From positions 1 to 48,874 of the forward strand of contig CAMLLU010000042.1 in the NCBI GenBank assembly GCA_946480925.1: a stretch of 48,874 bases of DNA, in the 5' to 3' direction. A program made the translations under genes and the position numbers. Origin of the DNA: an uncultured Rivibacter sp. (lineage in GTDB: Bacteria; Pseudomonadota; Gammaproteobacteria; Burkholderiales; Burkholderiaceae). Of this stretch, positions 25,843 to 34,689 are shown piece by piece (the stretch's first letter is position 1; the number at the start of each line of letters is the position of its first letter). Under the pieces are notes generated by a model. It did no database searches and was not told where the DNA came from. It saw only the letters and a program-made list of their open reading frames with translations.

Positions 25843-27435
25843 ATGAAATACCGCGATCTTCGTGACTTTTTGGCAGGGCTGGAAGCGCAGTCTGAACTCA
25901 TACGGGTCGCAAAACCAGTGTCTACACGGCTCGAATTGACTGCTTTGGGGGATCACGCCCTCAAGTCGGGGGGGCCGGCATTGCTGTTCGAGCAGCCGAC
26001 AAACGGTCGGGAAAGTTACAAATTTCCGGTGCTGGCGAACCTGTTCGGTACCCCGCAGCGTGTCGCACTGGGCATGGGAGCAGCCGACGTGGGCGAGTTG
26101 CGCGACATAGGCCGTGTGCTGGCCAGCCTGAAGGAACCAGAGCCTCCTCGTGGACTGAAAGACGCCGGCAAGCTGCTGCAGATGGCCAAGGCGCTGTGGG
26201 ACATGAAGCCCGCCCGCAGCCGTTCCGGCCCCTGCCAGGAAGTGGTGAGGACGGGGCCCGACGTGGATTTGGGCCAGCTGCCCGTGCAGTTCTGCTGGCC
26301 CGAAGACGCCGGCCCGCTGATTACCTGGGGCCTGGTGGTAACGCGCGGCCCTCAGGGCGTGCCGCAACCTCGCCGAAGGCAGAACCTCGGCATCTATCGG
26401 CAGCAGGTCATCGGCCGCCGGCAGGTGATCATGCGCTGGCTGGCGCATCGGGGCGGGGCGCTCGACTTCCGCGAGTTCGCGCTGGCCAACCCGGGCCAGC
26501 CGTTTCCGATCGCCGTGGTGCTGGGTGCCGACCCCGCCACGATGCTGGGCGCCGTGACGCCAGTGCCGGACAGTCTTTCCGAATACCAGTTTGCCGGCCT
26601 GCTGCGAGGCAGCCGCACCGAGCTCGTGGACAGTGGCGTCGGCGAAGGCGAGCACAAGCTGCAGGTGCCGGCCTCTGCCGAGATCGTGCTGGAGGGGCAC
26701 GTCCCGGTGGCACCCGCGGGCTACCGGGGCACCAGCGAACACGGTGTGCCGCTGCAAGAACGCGGCGGCTATCTATATGCGCTGGAGGGCCCGTTCGGCG
26801 ACCACACGGGCTACTACAACGAGCAGGAGTGGTTTCCGGTGTTCGAGATCGATCGCATCACGCACCGGCGTGACGCGATCTACCACACCACCTACACCGG
26901 CAAGCCGCCCGACGAGCCAGCGGTGCTGGGGGTGGCGCTGAATGAAGTGTTCGTGCCCATCCTGCAGAAGCAGTTTCCGGAGATCGTGGACTTCTATCTG
27001 CCGCCCGAGGGCTGCAGCTACCGTATGGCCGTGATCAGCATGCGCAAGAGCTATCCAGGGCATGCGAAGCGGCTGATGTTCGGGCTGTGGAGCTTCCTGC
27101 GGCAGTTCATGTATACGAAGTTCATCGTCGTGACCGATGACGACGTGAACATTCGCGACTGGAAAGACGTGATCTGGGCCATCACGACGCGGGTGGACCC
27201 GGTGCGCGACACCACGCTGGCTGGGCAGACACCCATCGACTACCTCGACTTCGCTTCGCCCGAAAGCGGGTTGGGCGGCAAGATGGGGCTGGATGCCACC
27301 AACAAGTGGCCCGGCGAAACGCGGCGTGAATGGGGGCGGGTGATCCGCATGGACGCCGCGGTGGAGGCCCGCATGGCGGCGCTGTATGCCGAAATCACGC
27401 AGGGCAAGGCGCTGTCAAGCGGCGGTGCTCAATGA
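25843..27435 (+). CDS. ubiD: UbiD-family decarboxylase (4-hydroxy-3-polyprenylbenzoate decarboxylase)
   Basis: A 530-residue prenyl-FMN-dependent decarboxylase of ubiquinone synthesis. It begins [22 protein letters not shown], a standard UbiD start, and contains [35 protein letters not shown] (split), the cofactor-region [44 protein letters not shown] and the metal/active-site region [20 protein letters not shown]. Length is slightly above E. coli UbiD. The ATG at 25843 fits the family start, though the ribosome binding site is poor. The prenyl-FMN synthase gene ubiX is not nearby. Confidence 0.96.
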   Translation: MKYRDLRDFLAGLEAQSELIRVAKPVSTRLELTALGDHALKSGGPALLFEQPTNGRESYKFPVLANLFGTPQRVALGMGAADVGELRDIGRVLASLKEPEPPRGLKDAGKLLQMAKALWDMKPARSRSGPCQEVVRTGPDVDLGQLPVQFCWPEDAGPLITWGLVVTRGPQGVPQPRRRQNLGIYRQQVIGRRQVIMRWLAHRGGALDFREFALANPGQPFPIAVVLGADPATMLGAVTPVPDSLSEYQFAGLLRGSRTELVDSGVGEGEHKLQVPASAEIVLEGHVPVAPAGYRGTSEHGVPLQERGGYLYALEGPFGDHTGYYNEQEWFPVFEIDRITHRRDAIYHTTYTGKPPDEPAVLGVALNEVFVPILQKQFPEIVDFYLPPEGCSYRMAVISMRKSYPGHAKRLMFGLWSFLRQFMYTKFIVVTDDDVNIRDWKDVIWAITTRVDPVRDTTLAGQTPIDYLDFASPESGLGGKMGLDATNKWPGETRREWGRVIRMDAAVEARMAALYAEITQGKALSSGGAQ

Positions 27436-27474
27436 CGCGTCAAGCTGTCATAGAACTGCAAGTGCCTGTCACGC

Positions 27475-27503
27475 TTGAAGTTCCGGTGCTGCTCTCCTAA
27501 TGT
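27475..27503 (+). promoter_or_regulatory. Candidate sigma-70 promoter for an intergenic small RNA
   Basis: TTGAAG (27475-27480), a 17-base spacer and TAATGT (27498-27503) lie 40 bases after the ubiD stop, directly before a cluster of hairpins. The -35 matches four of six consensus bases and the -10 three of six, so it is modest. Confidence 0.35.
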
Positions 27504-27508
27504 AGAAG

Positions 27509-27645
27509 AGCCTGTCAGCAGGCATTCTCAAAGGCGCAGTCTCTGCGCGCCAGGAGCCCCGGACCCATCTTCCTCTGGAGCCCCGGAACAGTGGCGTCAG
27601 CCACTCACCCCTCCCGCCGTAGGCTGGGAGGGGTTTCAGTTTTTG
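27509..27645 (+). ncRNA. Candidate structured small RNA downstream of ubiD
   Basis: In the 235-base gap between ubiD and the convergent ydcF gene there is a run of perfect short hairpins on the plus strand: GCCTG-TCAG-CAGGC (27510-27523), GCGCAG-TCT-CTGCGC (27534-27548), AGTGGC-GTCA-GCCACT (27590-27605) and a terminator stem (27608-27633). An 11-base direct repeat GGAGCCCCGGA (27553-27563 and 27577-27587) sits between the second and third. A possible promoter ends at 27503. No open frame or tRNA is recognisable. An alternative is a structured 3' untranslated region of ubiD processed into a small RNA. I do not recognise a known family. Confidence 0.45.
27608..27645 (+). terminator. Rho-independent terminator after ubiD / small RNA
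   Basis: CCCCTCCC (27608-27615) pairs with GGGAGGGG (27626-27633) around a 10-base loop and is followed by TTTCAGTTTTT, a good intrinsic terminator for plus-strand transcription. Confidence 0.85.
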
Positions 27646-27670
27646 CGTTTCGTTCCGGCGAGGCTTGTCG

Positions 27671-28471
27671 TCAGGCGCGCACCAGCAGGCCGAGCAGTTC
27701 GCGCAACGCAAGGGAAACCTGCTCGAAGCCCGCTTGTGATGGCAGCCAGTCCAGCACCGGGCGGCTGGTCGGTACGAAAAAGCCCATCGGCGCAGGCGTG
27801 ATGCGGAAGGCCCCGGCCGCAGCTTCCTCGAACACCTTCCTGGCGCGCGGCATGTGGAAGGCGTGCGTCACCAGGACGATCTCCTTGATGCCGCTGCTGC
27901 GCAGCAGGGCGACGGTGCGGATGGCGTTTTCGCGGGTGTCGCGCGAATCGGACTCGATCCAGCGCAGTGGGCGGTTGTATTCCTGCTGGGCAATGCGGCC
28001 AGCCACTTCGGCTTCCGAGCGGCCGGCGGTTTCGATGTGGGCCCAGCCAAGCCCCCCGCTGAAGCCGGCCGGCAGCCCTGTTTCGCGGCTGAGCCAGATG
28101 CCGTAGCGCAGTCTTTCGAGCGACGTGGGCGCGAGGTCCGACACGCCATATTCCGGCGCCCGCGGGATCAGGCCGCCACCGAGCACGATGATGGCGGCGC
28201 CCGGGGTCTTGTTCTTGCCTTCCGCCTTGAGGCGGGCGAGCTCATCGCCGAACAACGCGGAGGGCGGCTTGAGCGCGAAGTTCTGCAGGATTCGGCCGGT
28301 GCCCTGGCAGGCGCTCAGCCATAGCAGCACCGCACTGAGGAACACCAGGAAAAATCCCAGCCCACGGCGCGGCAGGATCAACCGGGCGCCCACCAGCATC
28401 AGCAGCAGCAGCGGCACCGGAGGCAACGCAAGTGCCGTCAGGATGGGCTTCCACGATTCAAGGCCGAACAT
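27671..28471 (-). CDS. YdcF/ElyC-family membrane protein (DUF218)
   Basis: A 266-residue protein with two N-terminal membrane helices (about residues 12-30 and 37-55) and a periplasmic DUF218 domain: IIVLGGGLIPRAPEY, RLRYGIWLSRETGLPAGFSGGLG, ESDSRDTRENAIRT and VLVTHAFHMPRARKVFE. This is the ElyC/YdcF arrangement, linked in E. coli with envelope or peptidoglycan/lipid-carrier homeostasis; the exact reaction is not known. It ends convergent to ubiD with the candidate small RNA between. Confidence 0.92.
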   Translation of the reverse strand: MFGLESWKPILTALALPPVPLLLLMLVGARLILPRRGLGFFLVFLSAVLLWLSACQGTGRILQNFALKPPSALFGDELARLKAEGKNKTPGAAIIVLGGGLIPRAPEYGVSDLAPTSLERLRYGIWLSRETGLPAGFSGGLGWAHIETAGRSEAEVAGRIAQQEYNRPLRWIESDSRDTRENAIRTVALLRSSGIKEIVLVTHAFHMPRARKVFEEAAAGAFRITPAPMGFFVPTSRPVLDWLPSQAGFEQVSLALRELLGLLVRA

Positions 28472-28530
28472 TGGCTCTCCCTAGTTTGATAGGCGTCTGA
28501 AAGGCGCGCCGATTGTGCCGGAAGGGCATG

Positions 28531-30798
28531 ATGCGCATTCCTCACGCCAATCAGGTGATCCCGATGATTTGGATGTCTTCTGCACGGCAGCTGATCGCCG
28601 CCGTCTGTACGGGCCTGCTGCCGCTGATCGCGGCCCAGGCCGCGGCTGAAGGGGGGCCGACGGCGCCCACCGCTCCTGCGAGACCGGTGACCGACAAGTT
28701 CTTCGGCACGCCGGTGACCGACCCCTACCGCTACCTCGAGAACACCAAGTCACCCGAGGTGGCGGCCTGGATGAGGGCGCAAAGCGCATCGGCGCAGGCA
28801 ACGCTCTCGCACATCGCGGGGCGCGACGCGATGCTGGCCACGCTCAAGCGGCTCGAAAACGCCAGCCCGTCGCGCGTGGTCGATCCCGTCCGCACGGCGA
28901 CGGGCCGGGTGTTCTACGAACGCCGCGGCGCCAATGACAACCAGTTCAAGCTCTACGTGCGCGAAGGTTTCGGCGGCGCCGAAACCCTTTTGGTGGACCC
29001 GGAAGCGCTGGCCAAGCGCACCGGCAAGCCGCATGCAATCAACTACTTCATGCCGTCGCGCGACGGCCGCTATGTGGCCTACGGCATCTCGGCCGGTGGC
29101 TCCGAGGCCGCGTCGCTGGTCGTGCTGGACGTGAAGACGAAAAAGCCGGTCGGCCGGCCCGTCACTCGGGCCGACTACGGCTGGCCGGAATGGTCGGCCG
29201 ACAGCCGGTGGCTCACCTTCACGCGGCTGCAGGCGATGGACGAGGGCGAGCCCGAGGTCAACAAGTACAAGCGTGCCGAAACCTTCGTGATCGACGTCGC
29301 CCGTGGTGGTGCGCTGCGACCTGCGCCGGTGTTCGGCTTCCGTGCCCAAGGCGCCAGGCTGGCCGACGACGAGACGCCGGTGCTCGATCTCACGGCCGAT
29401 GGTCGCTGGGCCATCGGCCGTGTCTTCAACGGGGTGCAGCGAGAGCTGCGCGTGTTCGTGGCGCCCCAGCCCGAGGCGCTGGCCGGCCGCGCACGCTGGC
29501 GCGAGGTGGTGAAGACCGACGATGCGGTGACCGGCATCACCTACCACGGGGGCATGCTGTATGCGATGTCGCATCTCAACGCCCCGCGCTTCAAGGTGCA
29601 GGCGCTGTCGCTCGATGACGCGGCAGCGGCCTCATCGGCATGGCGCGAGGTGTTGCCTGCCGGCGAGCGGGTGGTCACTGCGGTGGCCGCCGCGTCGGAC
29701 GCCCTCTACATCGAGGCACGCGACGGCAACGTGAAGCGGCTGTTCAAGCGCGCCCATGCCGAAGGCGCCGCCGTGCAGGAGGTGCCGCTGCCGGTGCAGG
29801 GTTCGTTCGAGCTGAACGGCGACGAGTCCAATTATTCGTCCGCCAGCGCGCAGTTGCCGGGCGTGTTGATCGGCCTGCAGAGCTGGACGCGCGCCAACCA
29901 GATCTACCAGGTGGGTGCCGACGGCAGCGTGACCAACACCGGGCTGCAGCCGCAGGGGCCGGAAGATGCGCCGGCCGACGTGGAAGCCGCCGAGGTGCTG
30001 GTGAAGAGCCACGACGGCGTGATGGTGCCGATGTCCATCGTGCACCGCAAAGGCGTCAAGCTCGACGGCAGCAACCCGACCATCCTCTACGGCTACGCCT
30101 CGTACGGCATCACCGAGGAACCGTTCTTCAGCACCGGCGTGCTGGCGTGGCTGCAGGCCGGCGGTGTGTATGCCTTCGCCAACCCCCGCGGCAGCGGCGT
30201 CTACGGGCAGGAATGGCACAAGGCGGGCAAGCAGGCCACCAAGCCCAATACCTGGAAGGACTTCATCGCCTGCGCTGAATACCTCATCGCGCAGGGCTAC
30301 ACGTCGAGCCGGCGGCTGGGCATCTACGGCGGCAGCGCCGGCGGCATTCTGGTGGGCCGGGCGATGACCGACCGGCCGGACCTGTTTGCCGCGGTGGTGC
30401 CGGCGGTGGGGGCGCTCGATGCAGTGCGCTTCGAGATCGGCCCCAACGGCCCGCCCAACGTGCCGGAGTTCGGCACGGTCAAGACGGAAGCAGGCTTCCG
30501 GGCGCTCTATGAAATGAGCACCTACCACCACATCCGCGACGGCCAGAAGTACCCCGCGGTGATGTTCACGCATGGCGTCAACGACCCACGCGTGGAGGTG
30601 TGGCACAGCACCAAGACCGCCGCACGGCTCTTGGCCGCCAGCACCAGCGGCAAGCCGGTGTTGCTGAGGCTCGACTACCAGGCCGGCCATGGCGTCGGCA
30701 ACACCAAGCAGCAGCGGCTGGCCGAGCGCGCTGACGTGTATGCCTTTTTCCTGTGGCAGATGGGTGTGCCGGGCTATGAGCTGAAGGCAGGAGTCTGA
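28531..30798 (+). CDS. Exported prolyl oligopeptidase family peptidase (S9)
   Basis: About 755 residues with a Sec signal peptide (SARQLIAAVCTGLLPLIAAQAAA), an N-terminal seven-bladed propeller beginning DPYRYLENTKSPEVAAWMRAQ and a C-terminal alpha/beta-hydrolase domain. The catalytic Ser is at about 602 (YGGSAGGILVGRA), Asp about 685 (GVNDPRVEVWHS) and His about 720 (QAGHGVG), as in family S9A. It should cleave short proline-containing peptides in the periplasm. The start is uncertain: ATG 28528/28531 follow GGAAGGG, while ATG 28573 would place the start right at the signal peptide. The stop overlaps the cupin start. Confidence 0.94.
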   Translation: MRIPHANQVIPMIWMSSARQLIAAVCTGLLPLIAAQAAAEGGPTAPTAPARPVTDKFFGTPVTDPYRYLENTKSPEVAAWMRAQSASAQATLSHIAGRDAMLATLKRLENASPSRVVDPVRTATGRVFYERRGANDNQFKLYVREGFGGAETLLVDPEALAKRTGKPHAINYFMPSRDGRYVAYGISAGGSEAASLVVLDVKTKKPVGRPVTRADYGWPEWSADSRWLTFTRLQAMDEGEPEVNKYKRAETFVIDVARGGALRPAPVFGFRAQGARLADDETPVLDLTADGRWAIGRVFNGVQRELRVFVAPQPEALAGRARWREVVKTDDAVTGITYHGGMLYAMSHLNAPRFKVQALSLDDAAAASSAWREVLPAGERVVTAVAAASDALYIEARDGNVKRLFKRAHAEGAAVQEVPLPVQGSFELNGDESNYSSASAQLPGVLIGLQSWTRANQIYQVGADGSVTNTGLQPQGPEDAPADVEAAEVLVKSHDGVMVPMSIVHRKGVKLDGSNPTILYGYASYGITEEPFFSTGVLAWLQAGGVYAFANPRGSGVYGQEWHKAGKQATKPNTWKDFIACAEYLIAQGYTSSRRLGIYGGSAGGILVGRAMTDRPDLFAAVVPAVGALDAVRFEIGPNGPPNVPEFGTVKTEAGFRALYEMSTYHHIRDGQKYPAVMFTHGVNDPRVEVWHSTKTAARLLAASTSGKPVLLRLDYQAGHGVGNTKQQRLAERADVYAFFLWQMGVPGYELKAGV

Positions 30799-31310
30799 TG
30801 ATGGGCGGCACACGGGCCGAAGAACTGCGCACGCAGCTCATTCGAAATTTCGACCACGCGGAGAAAGAGACGCAACGGCGCGACCCGCTGTACGAAACGC
30901 TGTGTGCCCGGCTTGCGCCGGGTACGGCTGCCACGAAGCTGGGTGCCAGCATCGACATCCTGGCGCCTGGCAAACGCGGTTGCCCCTACCACTACCACCA
31001 CGCGCAGGAAGAGATGTTCGTGGTGCTCGAAGGCCAGGGCACGCTGCGCGTGGCCGGCGAGATGCTGCCGGTGGCGGCGGGCGACGTGGTGTTCATTCCG
31101 CCGGGGCCGCAGTACCCGCATCAGCTCATCAACACCTCCGATGCGCCGATGAAGTACCTGTCGATCAGCACGCGAGAAACTCCGGAGATCTGCGTGTACC
31201 CGGACTCCGGCAAGTACTCGGCGTGGAGCGGCGCTGCCGGTGCGGAAGACAGCTTCGACAGCATCCAGCGCCTGGGCCCGGGCCTCGACTACTGGGACGC
31301 AGAGCCGTGA
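30798..31310 (+). CDS. Cupin-domain protein coupled to the S9 peptidase gene
   Basis: A 170-residue single-domain cupin. The metal-binding motif 1 is PYHYHHAQEEMFVVLEGQGTLRVAG (about residues 62-87) and motif 2 is PPGPQYPHQLINTSD (about 101-115). The sequence SISTRETPEICVYPDSGKYS in the C-terminal part is typical of small cupins of unknown function. The ATG uses the last base of the peptidase stop, TGATG, so the pair is coupled. A metal-dependent isomerase or dioxygenase activity is possible but not shown. Confidence 0.88.
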   Translation: MMGGTRAEELRTQLIRNFDHAEKETQRRDPLYETLCARLAPGTAATKLGASIDILAPGKRGCPYHYHHAQEEMFVVLEGQGTLRVAGEMLPVAAGDVVFIPPGPQYPHQLINTSDAPMKYLSISTRETPEICVYPDSGKYSAWSGAAGAEDSFDSIQRLGPGLDYWDAEP

Positions 31311-31404
31311 ACGGCGACCTGGCTGTCGCGAGGCCGCTGCCGAGGCGATGAAGGAGGGATTGAAGGCCGCGGTATCGTCGGCCTTTTGATGCGGAGCAAA
31401 TGCC

Positions 31405-31947
31405 ATGTCGTCCCCTGAAACCATCACCCTCGGCGGCGGTTGCTTCTGGTGCCTGGAAGCGGTGTTCCTCGACGTGGACGGCGTGCTGTCCGTCGAGTCG
31501 GGCTACAGCAACGGCCACGTCGTCAACCCGAGCTACGAGCAGGTATGCACCGGCGACACCGGCCATGCCGAGGTGGTGAACGTCGAGTTCGATGCGCAGC
31601 GCATCTCGCTGCGCGAGATCCTCGAGATCTTCTTCGTGATCCACGACCCCACCACGCTCAACCGCCAGGGCAACGACGTCGGCACGCAGTACCGCTCGGG
31701 CATCTACACGCATGACGAAGAGCAGGCCCGCATCGCGCGCGAGGTGATCGCGGAGCTCGAAGCCTCGCGCATCCACCGCAGCCCGGTGGTTACCGAGGTT
31801 TTGCCGGTGGCGAACTACTGGCGTGCCGAGGTCTACCACCAGCGCTATTTCGAGAACCACCCCAACCAGGGCTATTGCGCCTTCGTGGTGGCGCCCAAGC
31901 TCGAGAAATTCCGCAAGAGCTTCGCCGCGCGGCGGCGCAAGGCCTGA
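31405..31947 (+). CDS. msrA: Peptide methionine sulfoxide reductase MsrA
   Basis: A 180-residue reductase of methionine-S-sulfoxide in proteins. The catalytic motif GGCFWCLEAVF has the nucleophilic Cys at 13. Family motifs VESGYSNGH, PSYEQVCTGDTGHAEVVNVEF, FFVIHDPTTLNRQGNDVGTQYRSGI and YWRAEVYHQRYFENHPNQGYC follow, the last with a likely resolving Cys. No MsrB domain is fused. It stands about 95 bases from the cupin gene and is likely its own unit. Confidence 0.97.
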   Translation: MSSPETITLGGGCFWCLEAVFLDVDGVLSVESGYSNGHVVNPSYEQVCTGDTGHAEVVNVEFDAQRISLREILEIFFVIHDPTTLNRQGNDVGTQYRSGIYTHDEEQARIAREVIAELEASRIHRSPVVTEVLPVANYWRAEVYHQRYFENHPNQGYCAFVVAPKLEKFRKSFAARRRKA

Positions 31948-32012
31948 CCGGGGCTGAGCCGGCCCGAGGTGGGCCGCCCCGCTAAACTCGCGCCTCCTCT
32001 GATGCGCCTCGC

Positions 32013-32402
32013 ATGAAGCCAACACGCCGCACCGCCTTGCATCGCCGCCGGCCCTGGGTCTCGTCCCTGGCGCTGCTGGCGTTCGTGCTGGCGCAGACGC
32101 TGGCGCTCCTGCACGGCGTGATGCACGTGCCGGCGGTGTCGCAGTTGCAGGCCGCCGTTGCTGGCGTGAATGCTGGCGGCGCGCATGGCCATGGCGACCA
32201 CCTGCTGGGCCATGCCCAGGGCGACCAGCAGGGCCTGAGCTGCCAGCTCTTCGACCAGATCGCACAAGCCGGCGGCACGCTGGCCCACGTGGCGGCAGTC
32301 ACGCCCGTGGCGCTGCGCACCGTGCTCGTTGCTCCGCCAGCAACGCACGCCGACTCCCGGGCGCTGCTGGCCTTTCGCGCCCGCGCCCCCCCGCTGGGCT
32401 GA
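32013..32402 (+). CDS. Small His-rich exported protein preceding a ZnuD-like receptor (DUF2946-like)
   Basis: A 129-residue protein with an N-terminal membrane/signal segment (WVSSLALLAFVLAQTLALLHG). It is rich in His (LLHGVMH, GGAHGHGDHLLGHAQGD), has a single Cys in SCQLFDQIAQAGG and ends FRARAPPLG, all reminiscent of DUF2946-type proteins found with metal genes. It lies 125 bases before the TonB receptor gene on the same strand. A periplasmic or membrane-tethered metal (zinc or copper) buffer is inference from the histidines and the neighbour. Confidence 0.75.
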   Translation: MKPTRRTALHRRRPWVSSLALLAFVLAQTLALLHGVMHVPAVSQLQAAVAGVNAGGAHGHGDHLLGHAQGDQQGLSCQLFDQIAQAGGTLAHVAAVTPVALRTVLVAPPATHADSRALLAFRARAPPLG

Positions 32403-32527
32403 CTCTTCGCGCGGGCCTTCCTCGCGCGGTTCTCCGTACTCGTCGCACCGGTCGCCGCCTGGCTGGCCGGCACAGCCCTTTGGGCATTGAATTCCCGCCT
32501 CGGCCCGCAAGGCCGGGCCTTGTTGTC

Positions 32528-34579
32528 ATGAATCGTCCATCCCTTCTTCTGCGTCGTAGCCGCATCGCCGCTGCCATTTCGCTGTCGCTGACCGGCCTGG
32601 CCGTGCACGCGCAAAGCCAGGCACCGACTTCGCTCGAGCCTGTTGTCGTGACCGGCAACCCCTTGCGCAGCGACACCCTCACCACGCCGTCGTCCGTGTT
32701 GTCCGGCGATGCGCTGGTGCTCAAGCGCGGCAGCAGCCTGGGCGACACGCTCGGCAGCCTGCCCGGCGTCTCTTCCACCTACTTCGGCCCCAATGCCAAC
32801 CGCCCGGTGATCCGCGGGCAGGACGGCGACCGCGTGCGCATGCTGAGCAACGCCGGTGCGTCGCTCGACGCGTCGGCGCTGAGCTTCGACCATGCGGTGC
32901 CCATCGACCCGCTGGTCGTCGAGCGCATCGAGGTGCTGCGCGGCCCGGCGGCGCTGCTGTACGGTGGCAGTGCCGTGGGCGGCGTGGTCAACGCCATCGA
33001 CAACCGCATCCCGCGCGGCAAGGAAGACGCCGTCAACGGCGCCGCCGAGGTGCGCCTGGGCGGCCCGGCCAACGAGCGCGGCGCCAGCGCGCTGGTCGAA
33101 GGCGGTGGTGGTGGTTTCGCCTGGCACGTCGATGCCTTCGGACGCAAGACCGATGATCTGCGCGTGCCGACCTTCGACCGGCCTGTCGACGGCGGCGGCA
33201 CCGAGCGCCGCAACCGCATCGTCAACTCGGCCAGCAGCGCCAAGGGCGGCGCGGTGGGCGGCTCCCTGGTGTGGGACCACGGCTATCTCGGCGCCTCGGC
33301 GGACACCTACCGCAACGACTACGGCACGGTGGCCGAAGAAGACGTGACCATCCAGATGAAGCGCGACAAGCTGGCACTCGCCGGTGAAGTGCGCGACCTG
33401 GGCGGCCCCTTCAAGCTCGTGCGCGGCCAGATGCAGCACAACGACTACCGGCATGCCGAAGTCGAAGGTACGGGCGAGGTCGGCACGACCTTCAAGAACA
33501 AGGGCACCGACGGCCGGCTGGAAGCCGAGCACGTGTCGGTGCCGCTGGCCGGCGGCACGCTGCGCGGCGTGCTGGGCGTGCAGGGCGAGGACACGCGCTT
33601 CTCTGCACTGGGCGAAGAGGCCTTCGTGCCGACCACCCGCACGGAGCAGGGGGCGCTGTTCGCCTTCGAGGAGCTGGCGTTCGATCGCCTCTCGCTCACG
33701 GCCGGCGCGCGCGTGGAGCGCACGCGCATCGCTTCTGAAGGCGATGGGCCCGATGTGGTGGAGGAGCGTTTCGGCGACCCGCAGACACGCCGCTTCACGG
33801 CCGGCAGCATGGCGCTGGGCGCCTCGTGGAAGCTGTCGCAGCAGTGGCAGCTGCTGGGCAACCTGGCCCGTACCGAGCGCGCACCCACCTACTACGAGCT
33901 GTTCGCCAACGGCGTGCACGTGGCCACGGCCGCCTACGAGCGTGGCGATACCGAGCTGGGCAAGGAGCGCAGCACCAACGTGGACGTCGCGGTGCAGTGG
34001 AAGGAAGGCGCCCATCACTTCAAGGTGGGCGCGTGGAACAGCCGCTTCACCAACTACATCGCGCTGCTGCGCACCGGCGAGCCGGACTTCGTCAACGACG
34101 AAGGCGAGTCTTTCCCCGTGTATGGCTTCGCCGGGGTGCCGGCACGCCTGTACGGCCTGGAGGCCGAAGGGCAGTGGCGCGTGCTCGACGGGCCGCAGCA
34201 GGTCGACGTGGACGGCAAGTTCGACCTTGTGCGTGCCGAAAACCGCAGCACCGGCGAGCCGCTGCCGCGCATCGCGCCGGCCCGCCTCACGCTCGGGACG
34301 ACCTACACGCTGGCCGGCTGGTCGGCACGCGCCGAGGTGCAGCGAGTGGCGCGCCAGACGCGCGTGCCTTCGGACGACGTGCCCACCGACGGCTACACGC
34401 TGGTCAACCTGTCGGCCAGCTACAAGCTACGGCTGTCGTCGGCCGATGCGCTGCTGTTCGCCCGGCTCGACAACGTCGGTAACAAGCTGGCCTACAACGC
34501 CGCCACCATCAACACGGTCCGGGACTTGGCGCCGCTGCCGGGCCGGAGGCTGATGGCGGGTGTGCGCGTGGCGTTCTGA
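32528..34579 (+). CDS. TonB-dependent outer-membrane receptor, ZnuD-like (zinc uptake)
   Basis: A 683-residue receptor with a signal peptide (cleaved after AVHAQ), a TonB box region (LEPVVVTGNPLRSD), a plug domain and a 22-strand barrel ending in VRVAF, with the C-terminal Phe. The plug shows ZnuD-type sequence: YFGPNANRPVIRGQDGDRVRML, DASALSFDHAVPIDPLVVERIEVLRGPAALLYGG and GVVNAIDNRIPR. ZnuD proteins import zinc or haem. An extracellular loop with several His/Asp (MQHNDYRHAEVEG) could hold metal. The upstream His-rich gene supports a metal role. I could not find a Zur box. Confidence 0.92.
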   Translation: MNRPSLLLRRSRIAAAISLSLTGLAVHAQSQAPTSLEPVVVTGNPLRSDTLTTPSSVLSGDALVLKRGSSLGDTLGSLPGVSSTYFGPNANRPVIRGQDGDRVRMLSNAGASLDASALSFDHAVPIDPLVVERIEVLRGPAALLYGGSAVGGVVNAIDNRIPRGKEDAVNGAAEVRLGGPANERGASALVEGGGGGFAWHVDAFGRKTDDLRVPTFDRPVDGGGTERRNRIVNSASSAKGGAVGGSLVWDHGYLGASADTYRNDYGTVAEEDVTIQMKRDKLALAGEVRDLGGPFKLVRGQMQHNDYRHAEVEGTGEVGTTFKNKGTDGRLEAEHVSVPLAGGTLRGVLGVQGEDTRFSALGEEAFVPTTRTEQGALFAFEELAFDRLSLTAGARVERTRIASEGDGPDVVEERFGDPQTRRFTAGSMALGASWKLSQQWQLLGNLARTERAPTYYELFANGVHVATAAYERGDTELGKERSTNVDVAVQWKEGAHHFKVGAWNSRFTNYIALLRTGEPDFVNDEGESFPVYGFAGVPARLYGLEAEGQWRVLDGPQQVDVDGKFDLVRAENRSTGEPLPRIAPARLTLGTTYTLAGWSARAEVQRVARQTRVPSDDVPTDGYTLVNLSASYKLRLSSADALLFARLDNVGNKLAYNAATINTVRDLAPLPGRRLMAGVRVAF

Positions 34580-34689
34580 CGACCGTTGCGCCGGCCCGTC
34601 AGGGCTAGCGTGGGCTACCGCATGCACGGGGCCGGTCGTTACACTGGCCGTCACCCGTGCGCCACCCCTGTGCAGTAAGCCTTTGCAGC

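Noticed and set aside
27475..27645. 6S RNA as identity of the hairpin-rich region after ubiD
   Set aside because: It is made of separate local hairpins and lacks the long closing stem and central bubble of 6S RNA.
31311..31404. msrA as a member of the ECF sigma regulon, as in Neisseria
   Set aside because: The upstream region has no match to the TGTAAGT-N16-CGAC element before bufA.
31948..32527. Zur box before the His-rich gene or the ZnuD-like receptor
   Set aside because: No AT-rich palindrome of the expected form is present in either upstream region.
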